From Monilinia fructicola (lineage: Eukaryota; Ascomycota; Leotiomycetes; Helotiales; Sclerotiniaceae): 64,000 bases of DNA. The translations under genes were made by a program, and so were the position numbers. The notes beneath the pieces are model-generated. The model made no database searches. It saw only the letters and a program-made list of their open reading frames with translations, and was not told the DNA's origin. The DNA is taken from the NCBI GenBank assembly GCA_008692225.1, contig VICG01000011.1, positions 1,848,501-1,912,500 of the forward strand, given 5' to 3'. Below are positions 50,785 through 62,614 of the stretch, piece by piece (positions within the stretch are counted from its first letter, which is position 1; every line of letters starts with the position of its first letter).

Positions 50785-53558
50785 CTAACCTTCAGCTAAT
50801 CCTGAACATAAAATCCAAGTAACCAGAGACTTTGAAGTATCTTCAGAACTTCCATAAAACAGTAGTTTGCTAAATTCATTGGTGACTAAGGTTGCTGAAT
50901 TATTTTTTTCAGTTGGGGGTGCAGAGAGAAATTGAAAGGGGGAGATGGGGGCTGATGTTTCATGTTGTGTGCAACAGCTCTATTCTCCTATTAATTCTTT
51001 TCTTAATCATCAACTACAGTCAGCTTATCATTTTGTAGCTATTTCAACGAGGAATGCCACCTTTGAAGCTGGTAGGTTATTAACAACCTCTGTTCATTAA
51101 CCCGATATCCAAAACGAGGGAGACATATCAGGCGCGTGGTTGTCTGAAATAATGCTTTTCGGTTACTCGAATAAGCTTGCAGCACTATCCATCGAGACCT
51201 GTACATTATCGCTCGGGAATTATTTTCTTCTCAGGAAACATGTTGAAGTAGGTAATTACCGGGTGCAGGAGGCACAGAGATAACACCTTTGAGAAATTGG
51301 AATGTATGATGATCTCCAAGTTCAGCCCTAAGGGCGGCTACAGTATTATCGTTAGAATATCACGAAGAAACCGGGATATGACTAGGCTAGAGTTACCAGA
51401 CTGCATTTCGAATATCTGAGCAATGCTTGTCAGGCGTAAACGAATTAGCAATGCCTAGCTATTCGTGCCGGTGCCATGGAGGCACAAAAATCTCATGATA
51501 AGTGACGCAGAAACGTAGCAGGTGAATGGATACTTGAATTTGCAGAAACGTTTAGTTATTTTATACAAATGGCGGACCTCACCAGCCGTTTTTATACTTG
51601 ATACTAAACAGTCGAACATTATTAACATACTTGGTTATTTATAACCTACACTATAGAACATTATTCAAATAAACGAAAACGAGAATTTGATAATGCATAT
51701 AGTTCTAATCGAACCGAAAGTTTCCTTAATATCAAATTTCTCGATGATTTTGTACAACTCACAAACGGATTTCGTTAATTCATGCGGACATATTAGTCTT
51801 TGGCTAACCGGATAGCTTGCCAAGTTTTGTATCAGAATCCTGTGTAACCGGAAAAGCACACCATACAAAACCCGTTCCAATAGAAATAGCACTCCCTTCC
51901 ATATATATTAATGGTATTATACACTCTTTAAGAGAGAAGATGACTTTGGGTTTGAGTCGGTTTTTGATTTTCAAATGGAAGGATACTGATGAAAGTAAGG
52001 GCCTGGAAACAATAGTATACTTGACTTTGAAGTCTAAAATTACTATAAAGGGTATAGCTGATGAATGGTACCTAGTACTTACTTTCACATGGTACGGTGG
52101 TAACTTAGTTGACGATCATGTAGCAGGGCCGATCAATCGGCCTTCCCCGTCCGCGTTTAGGTCAACAAATTACGGCATTGTATGATTTAAAACGGTTGCG
52201 TTCATTGGCGAATTTTGAATTTCGAATTTTGTAAAAAATTACAGCCGCAGCTTATAGTACATTTAGCGTTCTCTAATTAAAACCCTTTATATCCTTAACT
52301 TTTAAAATTTCTAATAAATTTATTAATGTAATTTTAAATTTAGTTAAAAAAACTATTTGAATTTTTATTAAGATAAACTAAGTTGTTTTTAATAATTCTA
52401 TTTAAAGCTAGTTTTTATATTTTTAAAAAAAATCCTTTATTTTAAAAAAAATTATATATACGAAAATTCTAAAATTTTAGAATTTTTAGCTATTATACTT
52501 TTTTAAAAGAAACCTTATACCTAAGATAGATTATTTTACTTTTTAGATATTAACTTTTATTAATACAATATAAAAGTTTTTAAAATAAACTATTTTTATT
52601 TAAAATAGTTATTTAATACTTTAATTTATATAGAGATTTATAGGTTTTATTAAGATTTATTATTTAAATATTAAAAGCATAATAAGCCGTAGTCGTAATT
52701 CTTCTAATTAAAATCGTCTAATATATACTTTGTAAAATGACTTTTAAGAGTAATTATTTTATATATTCAATGAAATAAATAACTATACTGTAAAGAATAT
52801 TTATATCATAGGCCACCGCACGTTGCTATGCGGTGATCGCTTAATAAGGCTAGCCCTCGTTTATCCTATATGCTGAACTACACTCTAGACTCGTACGTAC
52901 ACCAATGGTAGCTCGTTTAATATAACCTACACCTACTGTATCATCCCCCCTACCCGTTCGCGGCCGTGAAAATCCAGCCTTTTACATAAAAACTATAAAT
53001 AAATATGGGTGGCTTTTCTATACAAATCAAATTTTTTTCGAAAATTCAAAATTCGATAACATACACACCCCTCTTCAACCATGCTGTAATGAATGCACAG
53101 ATCTTATATGTATCCCCTTGTTTCTATGCCTCATCAATTCTTCAACACCAGGGCTGCAGGGCTAAGTCAGGTCGATATCGAAGAATGCGCCAAAGGCGGG
53201 AAACACAATCATTGCGGCAGATGTATCATTTCATCTGCCAAACGGTCGAGTCGGCTCAAAATGAGCCGAATCTCCGTAGTTGGTAAGAGGTTAACAAATT
53301 GTGGTGATCGATGGATAACAACATTCGAAACTGTGCCTCACTGCCAACATGACGGTAAATGCACCTTGGAATTGATAAACCATGCACAAAGGTTGGAAAT
53401 GATCTAGCCAATGTTGGTAATATATTTTCAGGATTGGCAACGCACATCTCAGGCGAAGTGCGGCATTTGCAGTTGCCCTACTACCCTACACAGCAAACAG
53501 CGATCGTCCTTGAGAGTCCCACTTCATCTGCGCTGCTTTCTATTTTCTCATCTTCTTA
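50785..53558. other. Intergenic and AT-rich decayed DNA, 2.8 kb
   Basis: No supported gene. 52200-52830 is extremely AT-rich. CGAATTTTGAATTT occurs at 52209-52222 and inverted at 53042-53055, a possible degraded terminal repeat. Overlapping frames on both strands at 51804-52185 are equally open and uninformative. A frame at 53093-53407 (HRSYMYPLV..., Cys-containing) has no recognised family. Confidence 0.45.
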
Positions 53559-54438
53559 CCCTACGGGACCAAAATTCTGAATCTTTCGAACAGTCAATAA
53601 ATCTTATGTTAAAAACCTAATTTTATTTACGATCTTACTTATTTTTGTTGTAGAATTATATAGAGTTATACAGAGAATCCTTTTATATAGTTTATATAGT
53701 TTATATACTAAAAGGTGAAAGAATAAGCTAGTATGAACTCTATTATTATGAAAGCTAATTTATTTTTGAAAGGTATTATGAAGTCATTTGGATAATCACT
53801 TGAATGATTACGATTACGAATTACAATCAAAGCATTATTATTATTATTATTATTATTATTGAAGTTATTTAGAAGATTCAAAGTTATTAAATCTATTTGA
53901 AGTGTTAACATTGAAAAAAGCGAGAAATAAAGGGGAAAGCGAATGGAAAAAAGCAATTTACCCTTTCGAATTTCAATAACAAAATGATTTTAATTTATCC
54001 TTTAATATAATAAAAGAATGAAAGAATGAAAAATGAATGAAAGAATAAAAGAATAAAAGAATAAAAATGAAAGAATGAAAGAATAAAGAAAGAATGAAAG
54101 AATGAAAGAAATGAAAGGTATTCAAGAAATTAGTATATCGAATATTAAAGCTATTCAACGAATATTTGAAGCTATTCAACGAAATTAATCCATTTTAAGC
54201 CAACTAATAGATTTTAGACTACTTATAGATAAACTTAATAGATTTTAGGCTTCTTTTAAATAAACTAATAGATTTTAAGCTTCTTTTAATCAGGAATTAG
54301 CAGAATTTTAACTATTTATAGTTAAATCAATATAATTTAAACTATATATATATATACCCATATATTTATAAAACATATGATATTTTCGAAAAAAACGTTG
54401 ATTCACTGATTTTTTGTAGGAATCTTGGTCCCGTAGGG
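53559..54438. mobile_element. TIR element with TTA target duplication
   Basis: An 880-bp AT-rich element flanked by TTA (53556-53558 and 54439-54441). Ends are inverted copies of CCCTACGGGACCAARATTC (R = A left, G right). The interior includes an AAAGAATG-type tandem array (54013-54116) and no credible ORF. A 3-bp TTA/TAA duplication is typical of PIF/Harbinger-type elements; assignment inferred. Confidence 0.7.
54013..54116. repeat. AAAGAATG/AAAGAATA tandem repeat
   Basis: Alternating 8-bp and 7-bp units of AAAGAATG and AAAGAATA inside the TIR element. Confidence 0.85.
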
Positions 54439-54520
54439 TTACAAGCCCATAATAAAAGGCCACTTTCTAATTATTGCAAACAACTACCTCTGGTTTGTTC
54501 GTTATCATTGTCCAACTTAC

Positions 54521-57500
54521 TTGATATCCATAGATCCAATGTATCCGAGTAGCATGGCAATCCCATATACAAAAGTAGAAGGATTTTCTGAGGCTCGCAG
54601 GAAAGAGCTTCTACCTAATATGGTCGACGCAATTGCTGCAACACAACCAGAAGCTATCTTCGCCGAATACCCCATCAATCCTACTAGTTACAATTCAGGG
54701 TACCAAAAGTTCTCCTATGGCACTTCTACAAATGCTATTAATGGCATAGCTTGGTGGCTTCAAGAAAAACTTGGCACTGGGAAAGACTTTCCTGCTTTGG
54801 CCTATATCGCCCCCAATGATATTCTCATCAATGCTTTTCTATTGGGGGCTGTTAAGGCTGGGTATAAGGCATGTAAACCTGACAGCCATGCAAGTACGTT
54901 CTGTACATGAAGTTGACATCTGTTGACGGAAACCAGACCCTTCTTACATCACCGCGAAACAGCATTCGTGCACAGGAAAATCTTTTGCTTTTGCAAAATG
55001 CAAAATTCTAGTCACAACAAGCCCCAAACCTGCTCAGCTCCAGCCGATGATAACTGCCCTTTCATTTATGGAAATTCAGGTTCTGGAGCTTCCTGATATC
55101 TTGGAGCTTACAGAAAAGTCTCATGAACATTTCCCATTTGAAAAGACCTTTGCAGCTGCTCGCAATGAGCCATTCGCTGTTATGCACACCTCTGGAACTA
55201 CGGAGCTACCGAAACCTATCTTTTGGAATCATAATTACTATGCAACTTCCATATTGCTACCAGAACCTCCTGCTGGTTATATTAACCAAGCGAGCTTATA
55301 CGCCGTGTACAAGTGCATTCAAGTTTACCGTCTGATGATCTTGAGCTACCTTTTATTCAGAGTTCGTGTCTTTAATACATTTACAAGCTTCCATAGTCAA
55401 GCTCGAATCAGGAGAAGCAAATTTATACTAATTTGAATAGGCAGCTAGTGTTTATTTCGGTTTAGTGAACCCGTATACAACCGGAGTGTTACCATTTATC
55501 CCATAACCGGGTTCCCTTCAGATAGATGGACTTAAGCACAACAAAACTGATATTGCGGTTCTCGTGCCACCCTATGTCATTGATATCGCCCAAAGCTCAG
55601 AGAGCCTGGATTTCATTGATGCAAACCTGAAACGCATATTCTATATGGGAGGGGCTATTCCACCGACCGCTGGAAATGTCATCTCTTCAAAAATTGAGCT
55701 CGACGATCATGTTGGAGCAACCGAGACGGAATTTTACCCTTCTTTAAAGCCTATTGGCTCTCGTTCAGTCTTTTGGAGTTACCATCGATTTGGTCCCTCC
55801 GCAAACATATCGTTCGAGCACCCAGCTGATGACCTATATGAAGCAGTTTGGAAACAAGAATCTCGACCCCGAAAGGGTGCAACCCGTCTTCAAGATATTT
55901 CCTTAACCCCAGACATGGAGATCAAAGAATCTTTACTCGACACATTAAACAGAGCCAGATTTCTGGCTCTACCGTGGCCGGGGAGATGATAGAATCGTAT
56001 TTCTCACTGGTGAAAAAGCAAATCCTATTTCCATGGAATATCACATCAATCAGCATTCTGAGATCCGACAAGCAATATTCATCGGGATTTTGAGGTTTCA
56101 GGCTGCACTCTTGATCGAGCTTGTCGATTAGAAAGCACTGTCTGCGACGGAAAGAGCAGAGACTATCGAAAGGATCTGGCCAGTAATTAAAGAGGCCAAC
56201 AAAACATGCCCAGCGCATACTCAAGTTGCAAAATTGCACACTCTTTTCACAGAACCAGGACGTCCAATACCGATGTCCGCGAAAGACACTATTCAACGTG
56301 CTCTTGTATTAAGGGAATATTCTTCTGAAATTGATAAGTTATATGCAGACGCTGACAAAATGCCACCATACACCATAGGACGGATTTTTGAAGATAAAGT
56401 ATATTTCAACATTCAGGATGCCAAGGCGGCTCTTAATTTCCTGCTTAAAGCGGTTTTTGATGCCACAAAATGGCACAATATCTAACTTCGAGATGAAGAC
56501 AAACTTGTCTGTTCAAGGAATGGACTCCTTGCAAGCGTTGCAATTCATTTGCTATTTGAAAAAAGGCTTTGAATCCACCAAACCTCCCGATCACAATTCT
56601 ATATACCAATACTTCCCTGGCCCAGCTTTTGGAATCAATCGCCGATGTTTCCTATAAAAAGTCGAGCTCAAAGGCTGCCAATACAGCGGATCGTAGTCAC
56701 ATGATTGAAGAAACCTTCAAGCAATACTACCAACTCGTGGAACAAATATCCAGTACTCATGAGCTTGCAGTAGATCCATCCTTGGATAATAAGCGCGTGC
56801 ACCTGGTGGTGTTCATCTTGAAAGGCTCGACTGGTTCCCTGAGCTCATACATCCTCCGTACGTTACTGAAAACTGCATCAGTATCACACATATACTGCCT
56901 GGATCGACAATCTGATTCACATTTGAGACATTTAAAGAAAAATCAAGATTTTAACAAGCCAGTTAATTTCACAGTGTCCAAAGTCACATTTTTCAAGGCT
57001 GATCTCTCTCAACTTGGTTTAGGTCTTGATCTTCAATCAGTTTAACTTTGGACCTCGACTCAACAACGGTACCCGAAAATATCATTGATGATGCGTCCGC
57101 CCCTCTCCCTATGGGTTACGCAGAGTCAAAATTCATCACCGAAAACATTCTCAATTATGCCTCTAAGCAGGAGAAACTGAAGGGCGTCGATATCAAAGTG
57201 GCATGAGTAGGTCAGATTGCAGGACCCGCTTATACCTCCAGTGTGTGGAACCGGTCTGAATGGGTGCCATCTCTGGTAATCACTTCTTTCCATATGGAAT
57301 TTATCCCAGATAATCTAGGAAGCGAGAGTGTAAAGCTAGATTGGGTACCGATTGATATACTATCTTCGGTGCTGGTTGATATTTCGTTCAATAACGATCG
57401 CAGCGCTTCCGACTCTAGCGCTAGAGTATTTCAGCCATTGAACCCGTCCTCTACAACGTGGGAAACCTTGCTGCCCATCGTCTTAAAGACATTCAATGCT

Positions 57501-57734
57501 TCAAGCCCCGAGGCGCATCCTGCTGTTGCCCCAATCCAGTACAACTCCTGGTTACAAAAACTCCGAGATACTGCAAGGGAGAATGCTCTCTCCAATACCG
57601 TGGATCTTCCAGAGATACTCTCAAAGTATCCAGCAATCAAACTCTTGGAGTTTTTGGAGACTATGCCGGAGACTAAACGGGCAGAGAGAGATGTGAGTGT
57701 AGCTCTCAAGGCTAGCAATCATTTGAAGAATTAA
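54521..57734 (+). pseudogene. NRPS-like adenylation-thiolation-reductase pseudogene
   Basis: Remnant of a carboxylic-acid-reductase-type enzyme that would adenylate an acid, load it on a carrier protein and release it as aldehyde or alcohol. In order: A-domain N-terminus (YGTSTNAINGIAWWLQEKLG, YIAPNDILINAFLLGAVKAG); SPRNSIRAQENLLLL; ATP-binding motif MHTSGTTE at 55182-55205; FYMGGAIPP; GATETEF; carrier protein with the phosphopantetheine Ser in GMDSLQA (about 56517-56538); NAD-binding reductase start KGSTGSLSSYILRTLLKT near 56821; GYAESKFITENILNYASKQ; conserved C-terminal part to 57734. Frame changes are frequent. In-frame stops include TAG 56129-56131, TAA near 56482 and TGA 57204-57206. The central reductase segment between about 57040 and 57060 is missing, probably over 100 residues. 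Damage goes beyond homopolymer slips, so this is a real pseudogene. Confidence 0.83.
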
Positions 57735-59357
57735 GAGGTAACCTTATCGAACCGTGGTGGGTAGAAAAATGGGCGAAGGAATGGATTTAAAGGTTTGTGA
57801 GAAGGGAGAATATTTGCATTCTTTTCAAAGTTCAATCTGGGGAGCGAGATGGAGCTATTTTTACTCTCTTTGAGAGAAATTAAGTTCCTTTAACTTTTCT
57901 TGGTCTATGTTTTCCAACAGATACCTCAATAGGCTTTCTCCACAAGTTGGTATATAGTCTTTCCATATGATCTAACTCCGAAGAGCAGAATAGCTTCAGA
58001 TCATGAGCATGAATTGGATCAAGATGAAATTTCAACAGTCAATAACTGAAACAATGAAAACATCTCCATGCGCTCAAAGAAAGGCTAAGAATCACGGTAG
58101 TATCTTAATGATCTCCATCAGAATATGAGGTGGCAGAGCTGAAATGGAACTGCCGTGACTGAAGACAGAGAGTAAAATTCCTGTCGATATTCATCTCAGT
58201 AACCACGATGATAACAATCATGAACAAAGTTAAGTTCTTATTTACCAAATAATATATTTCCATTCTTTCCATTTATTTGTGTGCCTTATGTCAACAGCCA
58301 CCGATGATTTCATGTGACTAGCCAGATAATTCCTGGCGGCGGGAAAGCAATCCATCCCTTTCGTCACATCTTGCATGTAGCTATTACACTTTGCTTGATT
58401 TGTCTTCTCGTGAATCTACAATACCCATGGTTAGAGATGAGTGGGGTGTATTAAAAAAATCACGATTGAGACCTACGGGAAACGTTAAGCATCACACATG
58501 CCAAACTTTGCGAGGAGGATGTCTTCGTATGTAAATCTCCTCTAATCATCTCCAATTCTGGACAAATCTGTATTTTAATCACGATTGATTTTTTTCAAAT
58601 CCAAAAGTCGTCTTGATAACTCGGTAACTTGTCTAACACCGGGTTTCTATTGAAGAATAACTATCCCCAATTTTGTAGGTGCGTGATGCAGGTCCCAACT
58701 AGCGTGACAGCTACATGAAGTATCAAGCAAGCTCTGATTCCTCTCGTTTCTAAATCGGAGCCCGTTCCTTCCAATCTCACGTTGTTTTTGCGTTGGCAGA
58801 TTTTGCAGGAGAGAATATTTCTGAAGCGTGACATTAGCATCAACAGCAAGACTTTCCTTGTCATAGGTTGCCACCTTTCCATGTACAAGATAGGCATGAC
58901 GAAGGCTTAATGCGGAAGATATATCCCAGTTCATTTCGAATTGGCCATATAGGTTAGATAAAAAAGACTTTTAATATTATATATCTACAAAGAATCATAC
59001 TTAATAGAATTGTACTTAATAGAATAATAATTTAAAATATATTCATTAGTATTATTAAAATTAATAAATAAATATATTTAATAGATTTATATTATATTTG
59101 ACGGATTTTTTAAAATTCCTACTAATCTCGAAAAACGTACTTGTGCTATATAGGCAGAAATATAAATCGTAGTAAAGCTAATCTTTATTAAAGCTACCTA
59201 GATTGTCTATTTATAGACTAATGCTGCTGTACTTCGCTTCTGCCGCTATGTTAGCAACGTCGGCTATATCGCTCCTACCGCTGTGTCGCCGATGACGACC
59301 GTTACAGTACTCTTTCATACCTAGTATTAATTTGTAAATTCAAAATCTAATTTATGA
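57735..59357. other. Intergenic
   Basis: 3' flank of the NRPS-like pseudogene. A 95-codon minus-strand frame at 58647-58934 (MNWDISSALSLRHAYLVHGK) is weakly protein-like, but no family is recognised. 58950-59110 is AT-rich. 59140-59325 is a less AT-rich patch adjoining repeat copy 2 that may be further retroelement sequence. Confidence 0.4.
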
Positions 59358-59484
59358 TATCACTAATTAGTATGGGTACTAACTTCGTTAATTAAAATAT
59401 AAGTCCTTAATCCTTGTTATTATCATCGTTGTTATTCTCTATGTAATCTATAAAATAAAAAACGACTTGATAGATATTCTTATA
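59358..59484. mobile_element. Retroelement-like repeat copy 2, left part
   Basis: Left part of the repeat seen intact at 44946-45151. It carries many G-to-A and C-to-T differences from copy 1, as expected from RIP. The copy is cut by the TIR element at 59485-60659 and resumes at 60660-60736 (TACGCCTAATACGG, ATTCGTACAGCAAC). Confidence 0.65.
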
Positions 59485-60659
59485 GAAGGTTCCACGGGCC
59501 AACTGAACACACTGGCCAACTGAACAGTCTAACCTAATTGGGTCACCGCTTTTCGATCGTAATCCTCTATTTTCATTATTATATTTGATATTAAATTTAA
59601 ATATAATAACTTTATTTATTAAATAATTTTATATTAATCTTTATATACTAATTGATAAATTTTATTAATTTTTATAAGTATATTATACAAATTGTATTAA
59701 TAATTTTAATTTTAAAATAAATAATTCTTTTATTTTAAAAGAAATATATATAAATATATATACTTATTTAATTTCTTAATAATAATAAAAAACCCTTTTA
59801 AGAATTTATTATATATTCATTTATATAAAATAAATTCTATAAGATTATATTAAGATCTTTTAATTAAAAATAAAAAACAAAAAAGATTTTTATATATATA
59901 AATATATAAAAATTTAAAAGCTTTAAATTATATAAATTCTTAATAAATATAAAATCTTATAAATAATCTTTTTTTTAATATTATATATTTAATAATATAA
60001 TGATTTTTATAATATAATAATTTTAATAATAAATTTAATTGTTATTTATATTATATATTAAAAGAATTATAGAAATAATTTTAAAAACTATTTTAAAAAC
60101 TATATTATTAATTATATTTTTAAAATTATAGATATCGTTTATCTTATAATATTCTATTAATAATATATTAAAAATAGTTATAATATTTTATTAATAATAC
60201 ATTATAAAATGTTTATAATTTTTTAAAAATCTATTTTTTAAATTTATATTTTAAATTAAATTATTTATTATTAATTAATAATTTTAGTTTTAAAGAATAA
60301 AACGTTTTATATATAATAATTTATAAACTTTATAAATAATAGAAATATAAAAAGATTTAATATTTTATTTTTTTAATAGTTTGATAAATATAAATTAATT
60401 AATAAAATATATTTATAAAAAGTTTACTATTATAAATTTTATAAAAAAAATTATAAATCATTTTTTAATAATTTTTAATAATTTTATTAATGAAAAGAAA
60501 GTCTATTATATAATTATTATTATTATCAAAGTATATATTATAATAATAAAAGTATAAGAGTTAATTATACCTTTAAGAATAAGGTATTGCCAGCCTATCG
60601 ACTAAAAGGGTTTAGCGCGTTCAGTTGGCCAGTGTGTTCAGTTGGCCCGTGGAACCTTC
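59485..60659. mobile_element. TIR transposon (1,175 bp) inserted in repeat copy 2
   Basis: Flanked by TA (59483-59484 and 60660-60661). Perfect inverted termini of about 41 bp begin GAAGGTTCCACGGGCC and each contains GGCCAACTGAAC twice. The interior is more than 1 kb of nearly pure A/T with no ORF, consistent with a RIP-erased or non-autonomous element. The TA duplication points to Tc1/mariner-type mobilisation. The insertion point is documented by the uninterrupted repeat copy near 45.08 kb. Confidence 0.82.
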
Positions 60660-60736
60660 TAATGCTAATACGCCTAATACGGTTAAACGTATCATTCGTA
60701 CAGCAACATAGAACTAATATCACATGATCCATTTTC
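60660..60736. mobile_element. Retroelement-like repeat copy 2, right part
   Basis: Continuation of copy 2 after the TIR insertion, matching copy 1 at 45084-45151. Confidence 0.6.
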
Positions 60737-61418
60737 CCAACCATGGCCTTTACCATAATTCAATATGCCATTGCATACTTTGCCATAAATTTGAGTGATA
60801 TATTCGTATCCTTCCTTTATCGGTACTTGGTAAGAGTCCTGCTTTTGTATAATGATGGCCGGTCATTGCGACAAATGTAGTATTTTTGGTCATTAATGCT
60901 GCTCCAGATCAGATATCGTGTTGCTCTGATAGTTTACTTTCTCTTCGTGAGTGCCAGACGTTCAGCAACTACCATGCAGCAAGTTCGGCTGACTGGTTTT
61001 GATCCTTTGAAGGCACTACTCGTTCTCTCTTAATACCAACAAGGTATTATAACTGACCTGAATCTTGAAATACCCGGATGCACATCGTAATGTTTCTGCT
61101 AAGTAAGAGAGAGATTTAACCAGTTTTCATTTTCATTTTCAAAGTTTATATAATAGGCATAGTCTATAAATATGGTATTTCTGTTAAAAGGCGTTTAGCC
61201 ATATTTCATACGTTTCGAAATTAGCGAGATCATAAATGGCGGGTATAGCATTCTATACAAGCGGATAGGCTAGCTTGATTTAGAATTACAAGTATTTCTG
61301 ATATAGATATATATCTTCATGATTATCGCTCATTTTAGCTATATTAGGTTAATTTGATGAAAACAAAGCTCCACTCTATATTCCTCGAAATCGACGAATA
61401 TGGAGTGGGGCGAGGATT
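60737..61418. other. Intergenic
   Basis: No supported gene, RNA or repeat. Moderately AT-rich. Confidence 0.4.
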
Positions 61419-61900
61419 TCAAAGTTGCTTCTTTGGGACTTTGGATAGATCGCTACTATGAATATCCTTATTCAAAATTTCTAATAATTTCCTAAATGTC
61501 TCAAATGCCTCATTCTCAGCCAAAGAGCGCAGTGATTCTATTAAGCTCATACCCATAGGTCTTGACGAACCTGGGAACTTAAAAGCTTTGAGGCTAATTA
61601 TGAATCCTTCGCAACGGCTGAGTCTCCTTTCAAAATCAAGGCATCTTGCAAGTGGATGATCTTTAGGATCCATATACCGTACATTACCTTTGAAAAGATG
61701 AGTCTGAAGTCAGGTAAAGTGCCTGGCGCCGTTGTATCGCACCTCAGGAACAGATGGTAACCGACGGGGATTGGTCTTCGTTGCTTAATATCCCAATCTA
61801 TATCATCTTTACTTAATCTAGTGGCATTTTGATCACTGTTTTCATTGCCAAAATGTGTTGATCGCATCGCCGCATTCGTGGACTCAATTTCAATCAACAA
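61419..61900 (-). CDS. Unknown protein (one apparent frameshift)
   Basis: No family recognised. From 61900 the frame reads MLIEIESTNAAMRSTHFGNE and IPVGYHLFLRCDTTAPGTLP, then continues naturally in another frame as YMDPKDHPLARCLDFERRLS, ISLKAFKFPGSSRPMGMSLI and ESLRSLAENEAFETFRKLLE to the stop at 61419. One missing base in the AAAA run 61693-61696 (T run on the coding strand) would join them into exactly 161 codons. Charged and amphipathic, no signal peptide or membrane helix. Lies head-to-head with the hydrophobin gene, with under 300 bp between starts. The MLIE start is the first available Met, and an upstream exon is possible. Confidence 0.42.
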
Positions 61901-62186
61901 GCTGCAATTTTACATCGTGCTGTGTGCATTATATTGTCTCAAATATCAAGTAAAGTTGTCGGTTTACATCATATACTTATTTAAAGCAATTATGGATTGT
62001 GCTGGCACCGAGAAAGGAGGAATGAACTCAAGGGAAAATGTATATAATGGGGAAGCTTTCTCAGTATCAATCTCATCTACATTGCCATTTTACCGACATA
62101 TTCTACTCGTCACTTCAGCTTGAAAAATTATTACAGATTCTAGCTTCGACCAAAACCAATAGTCATATCATCAAACATTCATCAAA

Positions 62187-62614
62187 ATGGTTTCAAAAAA
62201 CTAGTCTCGCTTTTTGCTCTCACTACCTTCCTTACATCCACTCTTGCCATACCCGCAACGTTTACCCCCCGACAAGATTCTGTCTGCAGCAATGGTAACC
62301 CTTTATGCTGCAAATATAATGCTGTTGGAGTAGCTGACCTAGACTGTGAAGCACGTATGTGCCTGACTCCTCCCATTGCACAATATGATACTCATCTGAT
62401 GAAAACAGCACCAGGGCCATACAATGACGTCAAATCTTTCAAAGAGGCCTGTGCTAGTATTGGAAAGATTAGCATGTGCTGCTCTGTTCCTATAGTGAGT
62501 TCACGTCTTATTTCTAGATGACTGGTTGTGTGATTATGGTGTTTGCGATGGATACTGACGGCCGTGAACTAGTTGGACCAAGGTCTCGTCTGTAACTCCC
62601 CAAATGGCTCCTAA
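62187..62614 (+). CDS. Class II hydrophobin (one apparent frameshift)
   Basis: Small secreted amphipathic protein that self-assembles on aerial hyphae, spores or hydrophobic surfaces. Three exons: 62187-62354, 62409-62494, 62573-62614; introns 62355-62408 (GTATGT/CAG) and 62495-62572 (GTGAGT, ACTGAC, TAG). Signal peptide VSLFALTTFLTSTLA. All eight Cys are present in the hydrophobin pattern C-CC-C-C-CC-C (VCSNGNPLCC, ADLDC, FKEACA, MCCSVP, GLVC). Spacings of 6, 11, 16, 8 and 10 residues match class II. Right after MVSK the frame is lost unless one A is added to the A6 run 62195-62200. With it the gene is exactly 99 codons and otherwise perfect. The slip is therefore probably an assembly error. 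Confidence 0.87.
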
